Position numbers and translations under genes: made by a program | Shown: one piece after another, positions 51,276 through 59,527 of the stretch | How the letters are laid out: each line of letters opens with the position of its first letter | Position numbering within the stretch: the first letter of the stretch is position 1 | DNA from: JACVRW01 sp963751105 | GTDB taxonomy: Bacteria; Actinomycetota; Thermoleophilia; Solirubrobacterales; Thermoleophilaceae | NCBI GenBank assembly: GCA_963751105.1 | Contig: CAVVTG010000002.1 | Span: 1,860,001 to 1,924,000 of the forward strand | Direction of reading: 5' to 3' | DNA: 64,000 nt | The notes under the pieces: model-generated | Databases searched by the model: none | The model's input: the letters and a program-made list of their open reading frames with translations, nothing else | What the model was told of the DNA's origin: nothing

Positions 51276-53678
51276 TCAGCCGCTGGCCGCCGGTTCGGGC
51301 TCCCGTGTGGGAGGGTCGCTGGGAGGCGGATCCGTGTCGAAGTACCCCGACCCCTCGATGCTGAAGTTCGGCAGGATCCGGTCGAGCCAGCGGGGCAGCC
51401 AGATCGTCCCCCTGCCGGCGACCACGATCAATGCCGGAACGAACAGACACACCACGATCGCGTCGATCGTGACCGCCGTGGCCAGGCCGAGGCCGAACTG
51501 CTTGATCGTCGGGTCGCCGTTCAGGACGAAGCTGCCGAACACGCTGAACATCACGAGCGCGGCCGCCCCGATGATGCGCCCGGAGTAGCCGAGCCCCTCG
51601 ATCACGGTCTGGCGGGCGCCCTTGCCCTCCGCGAAGTGCTCCTGGATCTGGGTCAGCAGGAAGACCTGGTAGTCGGTCGAGAGGCCGAACAGGATGGCGA
51701 ACATGATCAACGGCACGAAGCTGACTACCGGTATCGCGCCGTCGAGTCCGATCAGGCTCGAGGCAAAGCCCTCCTGGAAGACGAGCGTGAGCACGCCGTA
51801 GGCCGCCCCGACCGAGATGAGGTTCATCACGGCCGCCTGAGCGGGGATCAGGATTGAGCGGAATCCCACCAGCAGCACCAGGAAGCTGAGCCCTGCCACC
51901 ACCAGGATGACCAGCGGGAGCTTGCTGGTGATCTTCTCGGCGAGGTCGACGTACGCGGCTGTCGTGCCACCCACGAAGGCCGTCATGTCCTGGCCCTTTG
52001 TCGCCTCCGGGATGGTGGTGTCCCTCAGACGCGACACCAAGTCCTCGGTGGCGATGTCGGACGGCGCCGTTGTGGCGATGAGCGTGTAGACGGCCGCGGT
52101 TCCCTGCTTGTTCACCAGCGGCTGCGTCACGGAATCGACGCCCTTGGTCTTCTGGAGGTCCTTGCGCAGGGTCTGGAGGCGCGGGTCGGTCGCGGGCTGC
52201 TCCGCCTGCTTCTTCTTCTGGGCGAGCTCGTTGGACTGCTTCTGCGTCTGCTGCTTCGCCTCCTGCTGTGCCTGCTGCGGGGTCGCGCCCTCAAGCTCAG
52301 CCTGCTGCTCGATCTGCTGCTGCTGCTGCTGCAGCTGCTTCTCGTTCTGACTGATCGTGTTGAGGTTCTTCTGGTTCGGCTTCGCGGCCTTGCTGAGCTG
52401 GGTGGAGATCAGGAACGGCCCGTTGGTTCCCTCCCCGAAGCCCTTCCCGATCAGGTCGTAGGCCTGGCGAGCCGTCGTGTCGGTCGGCTCTGCCCCCACG
52501 TCCTCCTGGCCCAGGTGCATCGACAGCGTGGGAATCGAGAGCGCGAGCAGGATCGCCAGCACGGCCACGATCACCGGCCAGCGGTGATTGGCGATCCCCG
52601 TGGCCAGCCTCGTCCACAGCGGGGACTGCACCTCGTCGGCGCGAACCTTGCGGAACGGCAACGTGAGCGCCGAGACGTGCGTTCCGAGCAGCGCGAACAG
52701 GGCCGGCAGCAGGGTGAGCGCACCGAGGATGGCGAAGGCCACCGCGATCGCCGACGTGTAGCCCAGGGTCGTGACCAGCGGGATCCCGGCGACGGCGAGC
52801 GCCAGCAGGGAGATTGCGACGGTGCCGCCCGCGAACAGGACCGCGCCGCCCGCGGTCGCGAGCGCGCGCCCGATCGACTCGTGCACCTCCATGCCCGTGG
52901 CAACCTGTGCGCGGTGCTTGGTCACGATGAACAGCGAGTAGTCGATCCCGACCGCGAGCCCGATCATGGTCGCCAGCGTGGGCGCGGTCGTCGGGATGTC
53001 GGCGATGTGGCTGAGGAGCGTCACGACGCTCAGGCCGCACAACAGGCCGATCACCGCGGTGACGATCGGCAGGCCCATCGCCACGGCGGAGCCGAACACG
53101 AGCAGCAAAATCACCATCGCCGCCGCAATCCCGATCTTGTCGCTGGCGCCGGTGTCCGGCTTGGAGAGCTCCTGGCCGACGTAGCCGCCGATGGCCGTTT
53201 GCAATCCGGCCTTCTTGGCCGGATCAGCGGCATCGAGCACCGCGTTGCCCTCGTCCACGGTGATGGTCCCCTGGCCGACGTCGAGCGCCACCGAGATGTA
53301 GCCGATCTTCTTGTCCTTGCTGAGCGCGTTGGACCCGGCGTCGCTCAGGGGGCTGACGGCCGCGGTCACGTGCGGCGTCTTCTTGAGGGCGCTCACCGAC
53401 TGCTTGATGGCCTTCGAGTACTTCGAGTCGGTGAGCTTGCCGCTGTCGGTGGCCACCACGAGCGGGTTCGTTCCGTAGGCCTGGCTCGGGAAGCGGCCGC
53501 TCAGGAGGTCCGTGGCGCTCTGGCTGCCGGTGCCCGGCAGGGTCACGTTGTTGGTGGTCTGTGAGCCGGCCTGACCGGCGACGATCACGAGCGCCACGAC
53601 CAGTACGACCCAGAGCCCCAGCACCACGAAGTGCCAGCGCGCACAGGCGCGACCGAGTTTGTAGAGAAGGCCAGTCAT
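51276..53678 (-). CDS. MMPL/RND-superfamily transporter with Gln-rich coiled-coil insert
   Basis: An 800-aa membrane transporter with two repeats of six membrane segments, each preceded by a large external loop. Typical MmpL motifs are the first TM (WHFVVLGLWVVLVVALVIVA), GLAVGIDYSLFIVTKHRAQV and, in the second half, FGLSTDYQVFLLTQIQEHFA; the GxDYxxF/TDYxxF Asp-Tyr pairs relay protons. The second external loop contains an unusual Gln/Lys/Glu coiled coil of about 65 residues (QNEKQLQQQQQQIEQQAELE and following). Export of lipids or drugs is likely. Stops 4 bp from the convergent Fur gene. Confidence 0.9.
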   Translation of the reverse strand: MTGLLYKLGRACARWHFVVLGLWVVLVVALVIVAGQAGSQTTNNVTLPGTGSQSATDLLSGRFPSQAYGTNPLVVATDSGKLTDSKYSKAIKQSVSALKKTPHVTAAVSPLSDAGSNALSKDKKIGYISVALDVGQGTITVDEGNAVLDAADPAKKAGLQTAIGGYVGQELSKPDTGASDKIGIAAAMVILLLVFGSAVAMGLPIVTAVIGLLCGLSVVTLLSHIADIPTTAPTLATMIGLAVGIDYSLFIVTKHRAQVATGMEVHESIGRALATAGGAVLFAGGTVAISLLALAVAGIPLVTTLGYTSAIAVAFAILGALTLLPALFALLGTHVSALTLPFRKVRADEVQSPLWTRLATGIANHRWPVIVAVLAILLALSIPTLSMHLGQEDVGAEPTDTTARQAYDLIGKGFGEGTNGPFLISTQLSKAAKPNQKNLNTISQNEKQLQQQQQQIEQQAELEGATPQQAQQEAKQQTQKQSNELAQKKKQAEQPATDPRLQTLRKDLQKTKGVDSVTQPLVNKQGTAAVYTLIATTAPSDIATEDLVSRLRDTTIPEATKGQDMTAFVGGTTAAYVDLAEKITSKLPLVILVVAGLSFLVLLVGFRSILIPAQAAVMNLISVGAAYGVLTLVFQEGFASSLIGLDGAIPVVSFVPLIMFAILFGLSTDYQVFLLTQIQEHFAEGKGARQTVIEGLGYSGRIIGAAALVMFSVFGSFVLNGDPTIKQFGLGLATAVTIDAIVVCLFVPALIVVAGRGTIWLPRWLDRILPNFSIEGSGYFDTDPPPSDPPTREPEPAASG

Positions 53679-53771
53679 CGGAACCAGCTACCGCCGGTGA
53701 GACGATGCGAGCGAGGCGCCAACCCTACGCGTCGCAAAGGACGCGCGCAAGCAGCGCGAGATCTCGCCCGA

Positions 53772-53999
53772 CTACTTCGCCGAGCGCGACATGGCGCCAC
53801 CCGCGGAGGCCTGATCCCCGTCGGCGGCGGGACTGCCCGCTGCCTTGCGCGGGCGCCTCGACAGCGGCCAGCGCCTCTTCGTGCGCGGCCGGCGCTGCTC
53901 GCCCCACTCACCGAGCGACATCTCCTCGGGGACGTCGCTCTCGAGCGGCGCGACGGCGTCGTCACACAACTGCTCGCTGAGTTTCCTGCCTTCCACCAT
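53772..53999 (-). CDS. Possible small basic/acidic protein of unknown function
   Basis: A 75-codon frame with an ATG preceded by GGGGGAACG, a fair ribosome site. The N-terminal half is acidic (QLCDDAVAPLESDVPEEMSL) and the C-terminal half is basic (RRPRTKRRWPLSRRPRKAAG). It is the only plausible gene in the 400-bp gap between the MMPL transporter and the metallo-hydrolase. No family is recognised. The opposite strand also has a short coding-like tail here (53731-53814), so support is weak. Confidence 0.35.
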   Translation of the reverse strand: MVEGRKLSEQLCDDAVAPLESDVPEEMSLGEWGEQRRPRTKRRWPLSRRPRKAAGSPAADGDQASAGGAMSRSAK

Positions 54000-54079
54000 C
54001 GTTCCCCCGTCTGTGGTACCCCTGCGTACCGATTCTACGCCCGATTCTCGTATTTGGCGGTCACTGAAAGGATGAGCCT

Positions 54080-55471
54080 GTGATCTTTCGCCAGATCACC
54101 CACGACGACCTGGGCTGCGCGTCCTACTTCGTAGGCGACTACGACGCCGGCATAGTCGCCGTCGTCGATCCACGCTTCGAGATCGGCGAGTACCTCGAGC
54201 TGGCTCGCTACCTCGGCGTGCAGATCGATCACGTGCTCGAGACGCACAACCACGCCGACCACGTGTCCGGCCACGGCCGGCTCGCCGCGGCCGCCGGCGC
54301 CACCATCCACGTTCACCGCCTGGCCGAGCCGGACTACGACCACCACGCCTTCGACGACGGCTGGGAGCTCGCGCTGGGCGCACTCGTCGTTCGGGCGATC
54401 CACACGCCCGGGCACCGGCCCGAGCACACCGCCTTCGCGCTCATCGACACGGCTCGCGGCGAAGAGCCGTGGGCGGTCCTCACCGGCGACAGCCTGTTCG
54501 TGGGCGACTCGGCGAGGCCCGACCTGGCCATCGAGCGCGAGCAGGGCGCCCGAGAGATCTTCCGCAGCCTCAACGAGCGCCTGCTCGGCCTGGCTCCGGA
54601 GACCGAGGTCTGGCCCGGGCATCTCGGCGGGTCGCTCTGCGGCGGACCGGGGATGGACATGAAGGTCGCGTCGACGATCGGCTACGAGCGCCGCCACAAC
54701 CCGATGCTGCAGTACGACGACGAGGATCGCTTCGTAGAGGGCGCTCTGGCCGGCCTCGGCCCCCAGCCGCCGAACTTCAGCGCGGTGGTCGATCTCAACC
54801 GAGGCCCGCCGCTCGTGGCGGGTGTCGAGCTGATGCCGCTCACCCCGCGTCAGGTCGAGCAGCGACGTACGGCAGGCGCGATGATCGTGGACGTTCGCAC
54901 GGCGCTGCAGTTCGACGAGGCTCACATCCCCGGCGCGGTCTGCATCACCATGCTGAGCCAGGGCTTCGGCACCAAGCTGTCCTGGGTGGCCGATCCGGCG
55001 CAGGAGATCGTCCTCGTGGGCCGCGACGACGAGGACGCACGCAGGGCGGCGCTGCTGGCCACCGCCGTCGGGGTGCGAACGCTGGGCGGCTTCCTCTCCG
55101 GAGGAATGACGAGCTGGCGCGCCGAGCGCCGGGAGGTGAGCTCGATCGCCCGCTGGACCGTCGAGGACTTGGCCGCCCGCGTCGACGGCGACGAGGCCGG
55201 CCAGCTCCAGATCCTCGATGTGCGCGAGCTCAACGAATGGCGAAAGGGCCGCATCCCCGGCTCGTCACACATGCCCTATCACGACATCCACGAGCTGCCC
55301 GAGGGCATCGACCCCGAGCGGCCAGTGGCCGCCGTCTGCGCCTCGGGCCAGCGCAGCGCCACGGCCGCGAGCCTGCTCGCCGCCTACGGCGCGCGCCGGG
55401 TGATCCACGTCGATGACGGCGGCGTGGCGAGCTTCGGCCGGCTGGGCCACGAGCTGGCCGAGGGCGACTGA
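54080..55471 (+). CDS. Persulfide dioxygenase-like metallo-hydrolase with two rhodanese domains
   Basis: A 463-aa protein. Residues 1-240 form a glyoxalase II/ETHE1-like metallo-beta-lactamase domain: ETHNHADHVSGHGRLA (HxHxDH), HTPGHRPEHTAF, LTGDSLFVGDSARPDL and VWPGHLGG. Two rhodanese domains follow: the first (IVDVRTALQFDEAHIPGAVC) has no active-site Cys (loop LVGRDDEDA), the second has it in AAVCASGQRSATAA. Such fusions oxidise glutathione- or low-molecular-weight-thiol persulfides and transfer sulfane sulfur, detoxifying sulfide. GTG start. It precedes a Pho-box-like element. Confidence 0.9.
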   Translation: MIFRQITHDDLGCASYFVGDYDAGIVAVVDPRFEIGEYLELARYLGVQIDHVLETHNHADHVSGHGRLAAAAGATIHVHRLAEPDYDHHAFDDGWELALGALVVRAIHTPGHRPEHTAFALIDTARGEEPWAVLTGDSLFVGDSARPDLAIEREQGAREIFRSLNERLLGLAPETEVWPGHLGGSLCGGPGMDMKVASTIGYERRHNPMLQYDDEDRFVEGALAGLGPQPPNFSAVVDLNRGPPLVAGVELMPLTPRQVEQRRTAGAMIVDVRTALQFDEAHIPGAVCITMLSQGFGTKLSWVADPAQEIVLVGRDDEDARRAALLATAVGVRTLGGFLSGGMTSWRAERREVSSIARWTVEDLAARVDGDEAGQLQILDVRELNEWRKGRIPGSSHMPYHDIHELPEGIDPERPVAAVCASGQRSATAASLLAAYGARRVIHVDDGGVASFGRLGHELAEGD

Positions 55472-55472
55472 C

Positions 55473-55490
55473 GCTTCACAGCCGCTTCAC
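55473..55490 (+). promoter_or_regulatory. Pho-box-like direct repeats upstream of a 5'-nucleotidase gene
   Basis: GCTTCAC occurs at 55473-55479 and 55484-55490, an exact 11-bp period. Actinobacterial PhoP binds direct repeat units of GTTCACC type with 11-bp spacing. The downstream gene is a 5'-nucleotidase/phosphoesterase, a classic phosphate-starvation target. A TAAGTT hexamer at 55534-55539 may be the -10, placing the transcript start next to the ATG. Confidence 0.6.
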
Positions 55491-55547
55491 GTCATCGACA
55501 TAGGTCGGTGACAAAAGTCCTGCAAAGGCAGCCTAAGTTGGCCTTCG

Positions 55548-56984
55548 ATGCGCGTGCCCGACCGCCGCCACCTTCTGCCCGGGGCGGCTGCGTTCGCGGC
55601 GGCGGTGCTCGTGGCGCTGCTGGGGCTGAACGCCGGCGCCGAAGAGCCTCCCGCCGACCGGCAGGGACGTGTGGTGGACCTCCAGCTGCTCGGCGTCAAC
55701 GACTTCCACGGCCATCTCGAGCCGCCCGAGGCAGGCATCGGCGGCGCCGCCTGGCTCGGCGCGCATCTCGACCGCGCGGCGCGCTCGCATCCGGGTCGCA
55801 CGATCCGGGTCCATGCCGGCGACATGATCGGGGCCTCGCCGCTGATCTCGAGTCACTTCAAGGACGAGCCGGCGATCGAGGCCACCAACCTGATGGGGTT
55901 CGACGTGGGCGCGGTGGGCAACCACGAGTTCGACGAGGGTGGAGCCGAGCTGCTGCGCGTGCTCCGGGGCTCGCGCTACCAGTGGCTGGCCGCCAACACC
56001 GTCGATCCCGTCACCGGCGAGGCCTTTCTCCCGCCCTATCGAGTGATCGAGCGAGCCGGTGTTCGGGTGGGCTTCATCGGCGTGACCACCGACGAGACGC
56101 CCACCTGGCTGCTGCCGGAGTTCAAGCGCGACTACCGCTTCCTCGACATCTCGCAGGCGGTCAACCGCTGGGTGCCGCAACTGCGCGCCGAGGGCGTGGA
56201 GGCGATCGTGGTGCTGGCTCACTCGGGCGCCTTCCAGAAGGGCGACGCGGCCGCGGGCGAGATCGCGGAGGAGACCGCCCAGATGGACGACTCGGTCGAC
56301 GTGGTCGTGGCGGGTCACACCCACTCGCGTCTCAACTTCACGGTCGAGGACAAGCTCGTGGTGGAGTCGCTCGCCTACGGCACCGGCTACGACCGGGTGC
56401 GTCTCGGGGTTGACCGGGTCACCGGCGACGTGGTGCGCAAATCGGCTGAGCTGCCGGCCACCACCCACGCCGGTATCGCTCCGCACCCCCGCCTAGCCGG
56501 CCTGGTGGCCGGCTACGCCCACGCCGTCGAGCCGATCGGCGACCGGGTGGTGGGCGAGCTGGAGAGCGATCTCGACCAGGACGGGCTCAGCGAGCTGGTG
56601 GCCGACGCCCAGCGCTCGTTCGCCGGCGCCAACGTGGCCTTCGTCAACCCCGGGAACACGCGGCGGCCGGGCATGGAGGCGGGCGAGGTCACCTACGCCG
56701 AGGCCTTCCTGGTTCACGCCTACGAGCACCCGATCGTACGGATGAGGATGACCGGCCGTGACGTGCTCGACGCCTGGCGCTCGCGCGGGTCCGTCGAGCT
56801 CGCCGAGAGCGGGCTCGAGAACGTCGTCCCGGAGGGCACCTACAGCGTCGCGGTGAACGCGGTGCTGGCGGCCGCGCCCCGCTTCAGCGCCTTCGGACGT
56901 GCCACGGAAGCAGAGCGGATCGGCACCGATCTCGACGCCCTGGTGGCCTGGCTGGGGCGCTCACGCGACGAGCTCGCCCGCTAG
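55548..56984 (+). CDS. Secreted 5'-nucleotidase/2',3'-cyclic phosphodiesterase-like metallophosphatase
   Basis: A 478-aa exported enzyme; N-terminal hydrophobic segment AAAFAAAVLVALLGLNAGAE. The metallophosphatase domain has LLGVNDFHGHLE (DxH), RVHAGDMIGASP (GDMIG), VGAVGNHEFDEG (GNHE), IVVLAHSGAFQKG and VVVAGHTHSRLN (GHTH). The C-terminal 5'-nucleotidase domain contains LVADAQRSFAGANVAFVNPG and VTYAEAFLVHAYEHPIVRMR. It releases phosphate from extracellular nucleotides. ATG start. The upstream Pho-box-like repeats support phosphate control. It ends 3 bp from the convergent cyd-associated small gene. Confidence 0.92.
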   Translation: MRVPDRRHLLPGAAAFAAAVLVALLGLNAGAEEPPADRQGRVVDLQLLGVNDFHGHLEPPEAGIGGAAWLGAHLDRAARSHPGRTIRVHAGDMIGASPLISSHFKDEPAIEATNLMGFDVGAVGNHEFDEGGAELLRVLRGSRYQWLAANTVDPVTGEAFLPPYRVIERAGVRVGFIGVTTDETPTWLLPEFKRDYRFLDISQAVNRWVPQLRAEGVEAIVVLAHSGAFQKGDAAAGEIAEETAQMDDSVDVVVAGHTHSRLNFTVEDKLVVESLAYGTGYDRVRLGVDRVTGDVVRKSAELPATTHAGIAPHPRLAGLVAGYAHAVEPIGDRVVGELESDLDQDGLSELVADAQRSFAGANVAFVNPGNTRRPGMEAGEVTYAEAFLVHAYEHPIVRMRMTGRDVLDAWRSRGSVELAESGLENVVPEGTYSVAVNAVLAAAPRFSAFGRATEAERIGTDLDALVAWLGRSRDELAR

Positions 56985-56987
56985 CTG

Positions 56988-57164
56988 CTAGCCGGGCGGC
57001 GGCAGCTCTTCGTCGCCCTCCAGGAAGCTGGGGTTGGCCACCGCGAACACGCCGGACACGATCGAGGCGAGCAGCAGCAGGACGCCCGCGGTGATCGTGA
57101 TGGTGGTGTCGAACGGAAACAGGAGGGCCGAGCCCAGCCCGAACAGGATCAGAGTCCGGGTCAT
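56988..57164 (-). CDS. 58-aa membrane protein overlapping cydB (candidate bd-oxidase small subunit)
   Basis: The ATG at 57162-57164 overlaps the cydB stop by 4 bp. The product has two hydrophobic segments (LILFGLGSALLFPFD and ITITAGVLLLLASIVSGVFA) and a short polar tail ending LEGDEELPPPG. Small accessory subunits such as CydX or CydS in other bacteria are single-helix proteins encoded next to cydAB; this one is somewhat longer and has no clear sequence match, so the assignment rests on position, size and overlap. Confidence 0.7.
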   Translation of the reverse strand: MTRTLILFGLGSALLFPFDTTITITAGVLLLLASIVSGVFAVANPSFLEGDEELPPPG

Positions 57165-58162
57165 ACGTTCGAGCCCTTGTCGAGCTGGCCGCGCAGCGTC
57201 AGCCGGAACAGCCACGTGAGGGCCGGCACCAGGAGGAGCAGGCCGGCGGCCACGCAGCCCAGCAGAGCCCCGAGCGTGGCGTCCGACGCCGCGGCCTCGG
57301 CCACCGTGAGATCGGGTGGGAGCAGGTACGGCTCCTGAGCCGCCACGAGGCCCGCCACGATCGCACCCACCGCCACGGCCACCGTCCAACGCGCGGCCTC
57401 GAAGCGCTCCCGCCACTCGAGCGCGAGCGTGACCAGGCCGGCGGCCGCCGACAAAAGCACGAAGGCCAGCCCGGCTCCCGAGGTGAGCCCGTCGTACAGG
57501 TCGGGCACGTCCGAGCGCACCACGAACAGGCCGATGACCGCGAAGGCGCCCGCCACCAGGCCCGAGCCGAGCGCGCGCACCCGGAAGGCGGCCACCAGCT
57601 CGGCCTGCCCGGCGCGACGCGCGTCGGCACCCAGGAAGACCGCGGCGAGATGTGCGCCGGTGGTGATCGACAGGAGCCCGACCATCAGCGACGTCTCGTT
57701 GGCCCAGCTGGTGAGCTCGTCGCCCGCGGAGTTGCCCACCGGGACGCGTCCGGACGCGATGCCGCCCACGACCGTGCCGAGGAAGAACGGCACGAGCAGC
57801 GAGGAGAGGGCGAACACCGCCCCGAGCGCGCGCCGCTCGATCATCGTCGCCGCTTCGCCCCGCAGGGCGAACGCCGCACCGCGCAGGATGATCCCCACCG
57901 CCGCGAGGAACATCGGGATGGCCAGCGTGGACATGATCGAGCCGAACGCCTCGGGGAAGGCGGTCCACATCACCACGAGGATGAAGATCAGCCAGACGTG
58001 GTTGGCCTCCCACACGGGCGACATCGAGTTCTTGATGCGGGCCCGCATGGCCTCGTCGCGCGCGGTGAGGTCCCAGATCCCGGAGCCGAAGTCCGCCCCG
58101 CCCAGCACCAGGTAGGCCGTGAGCCCCACGGCCACGAGCAGAGCGGCGAGGTCCGCGAGCAC
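57161..58162 (-). CDS. cydB: Cytochrome bd oxidase subunit II
   Basis: A 333-aa integral membrane protein with about eight hydrophobic segments. The N-terminus (LGGADFGSGIWDLTA) and the following EANHVWLIFILVVMWTAFPE are diagnostic of CydB. It forms with CydA the quinol oxidase that reduces oxygen with high affinity. GTG start 2 bp after the cydA stop; its stop overlaps the small membrane gene. Membrane location is certain from sequence; the haem set is not. Confidence 0.94.
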   Translation of the reverse strand: MLADLAALLVAVGLTAYLVLGGADFGSGIWDLTARDEAMRARIKNSMSPVWEANHVWLIFILVVMWTAFPEAFGSIMSTLAIPMFLAAVGIILRGAAFALRGEAATMIERRALGAVFALSSLLVPFFLGTVVGGIASGRVPVGNSAGDELTSWANETSLMVGLLSITTGAHLAAVFLGADARRAGQAELVAAFRVRALGSGLVAGAFAVIGLFVVRSDVPDLYDGLTSGAGLAFVLLSAAAGLVTLALEWRERFEAARWTVAVAVGAIVAGLVAAQEPYLLPPDLTVAEAAASDATLGALLGCVAAGLLLLVPALTWLFRLTLRGQLDKGSNV

Positions 58163-58164
58163 CG

Positions 58165-59505
58165 TCAGACCTCCATCGGGCGGCGTGCCAGCCGGCGCAG
58201 CATCACGCCCGCGATCACGGCGAGACCCAGGTAGACGACCACGAGCGTGGCGTAGCCGACCGGGATCCCCTCGGCACCGGTGACCGCCTGCTCGGTGCGC
58301 ATGATCTCGTACACGATCCAGGGCTGGCGGCCCACCTCGGTCGTGATCCAGCCGCAGATCAGCGCCACCACCGAGAGCGGCCCCGCCACCGCCAGAGCGC
58401 GCATGAACCAGGGCGAGCTCGGCAGCCGGCGCTTGCGCCAGGCCACGAACAGATAGAACGCGCCGAGCGCAGCCAAGAACGTCCCGATGAACACCATGGC
58501 CTGGAACGACAGGCGGACGATGTTGATCCCGGTGGTGGTGGGAATGCCGTCGGGGCCACCGACGGCCGCGTCCATCCCCTGCACGGTCGCGTTCGGGTCG
58601 TGGTAGGCAAGCAGCGAGAGGAGCTTGGGGAAGGCGATGCCGTACTTGACCTCGCCGTCCTCGTAGATGCCGAGAAGGTGGAGCGGGGCGCCCTCCTCGG
58701 TCTCGGCCAGCCCCTCGAAGATCGCGAGCTTGGTGGGCTGGTTCTCGGCCACGGTGCGCGCCGCCCAGTCACCCACGAGGAGCTGCGCGGGGGCCGCTAC
58801 GGCGGCAAAGGTGAGCGCGACGACCAGACCCACGCGGTGACGCCGTTCGCGGTTGCCTCGCAGCCAGCCCACCGCGTACACGGAGGCCACCAGGAAGCCC
58901 GCGACGATGATCCCGGCCAGGTACATGTGGACCATCTCGTGCAGCATGTTGCTGTTGAACAGCGCATCGAACGGCTTGATGTCGGTGATCTCCCCGTTCT
59001 CGACCCGGAAGCCCGTGGGGTCGTTCATCCAGCCGTTCACCGAGATCACGAAGAACGCGCCGGTGATCCCCGCGATGATGATCGGGAAGCCGCACAGGAT
59101 GTGCACGCGCGGCGGCAGGCGATCCCAGCCGTAGACGTAGATGGCGATGAAGATCGCCTCCAGGAAGAAGGAGAAGCCCTCGAGTCCGAAGGCCACGCCG
59201 AACACGTCGCCGAAGGTGGCCATGAACTCCGGCCACAGGAGTCCCAGCTCGAAGGACAGGATCGTGCCGGTTACCACCCCGATCGCAAACAGGATCAGCA
59301 TGGCGTGGGACCAGCGCTTGGCCAGGGCCTTGTAGAGCGGGTCGCCCGTCCGCAACCACAGACCTTCGAGGAACACGACCATCGCCGGGAAGGCGATGCC
59401 GAAGCAGACCAGCGGGATGTGCACCGCCAGCGACAGCGCCTGCATCTGACGGGCCTGAAGCAGGTACTCCTGCTCGACCGGCCCGCCGAGGACGCCGTCG
59501 ATCAT
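58165..59505 (-). CDS. cydA: Cytochrome bd oxidase subunit I
   Basis: A 446-aa quinol oxidase subunit with about nine membrane segments. Haem-ligating His19-equivalent lies in ALSLAVHIPLVCFGIAFPAM; a GVVTGTILSFELGLLWPEFM block, the quinol-site region GWMNDPTGFRVENG and SNMLHEMVHMYLAG are all typical; the GRQPWIVYEIMRT motif closes the protein. The Q-loop is short, as in non-proteobacterial enzymes. ATG start. First gene of cydA-cydB-small ORF. No cydCD genes are in the window. Confidence 0.95.
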   Translation of the reverse strand: MIDGVLGGPVEQEYLLQARQMQALSLAVHIPLVCFGIAFPAMVVFLEGLWLRTGDPLYKALAKRWSHAMLILFAIGVVTGTILSFELGLLWPEFMATFGDVFGVAFGLEGFSFFLEAIFIAIYVYGWDRLPPRVHILCGFPIIIAGITGAFFVISVNGWMNDPTGFRVENGEITDIKPFDALFNSNMLHEMVHMYLAGIIVAGFLVASVYAVGWLRGNRERRHRVGLVVALTFAAVAAPAQLLVGDWAARTVAENQPTKLAIFEGLAETEEGAPLHLLGIYEDGEVKYGIAFPKLLSLLAYHDPNATVQGMDAAVGGPDGIPTTTGINIVRLSFQAMVFIGTFLAALGAFYLFVAWRKRRLPSSPWFMRALAVAGPLSVVALICGWITTEVGRQPWIVYEIMRTEQAVTGAEGIPVGYATLVVVYLGLAVIAGVMLRRLARRPMEV

Positions 59506-59527
59506 GCGTAAGTCCTACCACTTGCCC

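Noticed and set aside
53731..53814. Short plus-strand coding-like tail in the gap before the metallo-hydrolase
   Set aside because: It ends in a stop after about 28 codons and has no start or ribosome site; could be a gene remnant, but evidence is too thin to list.
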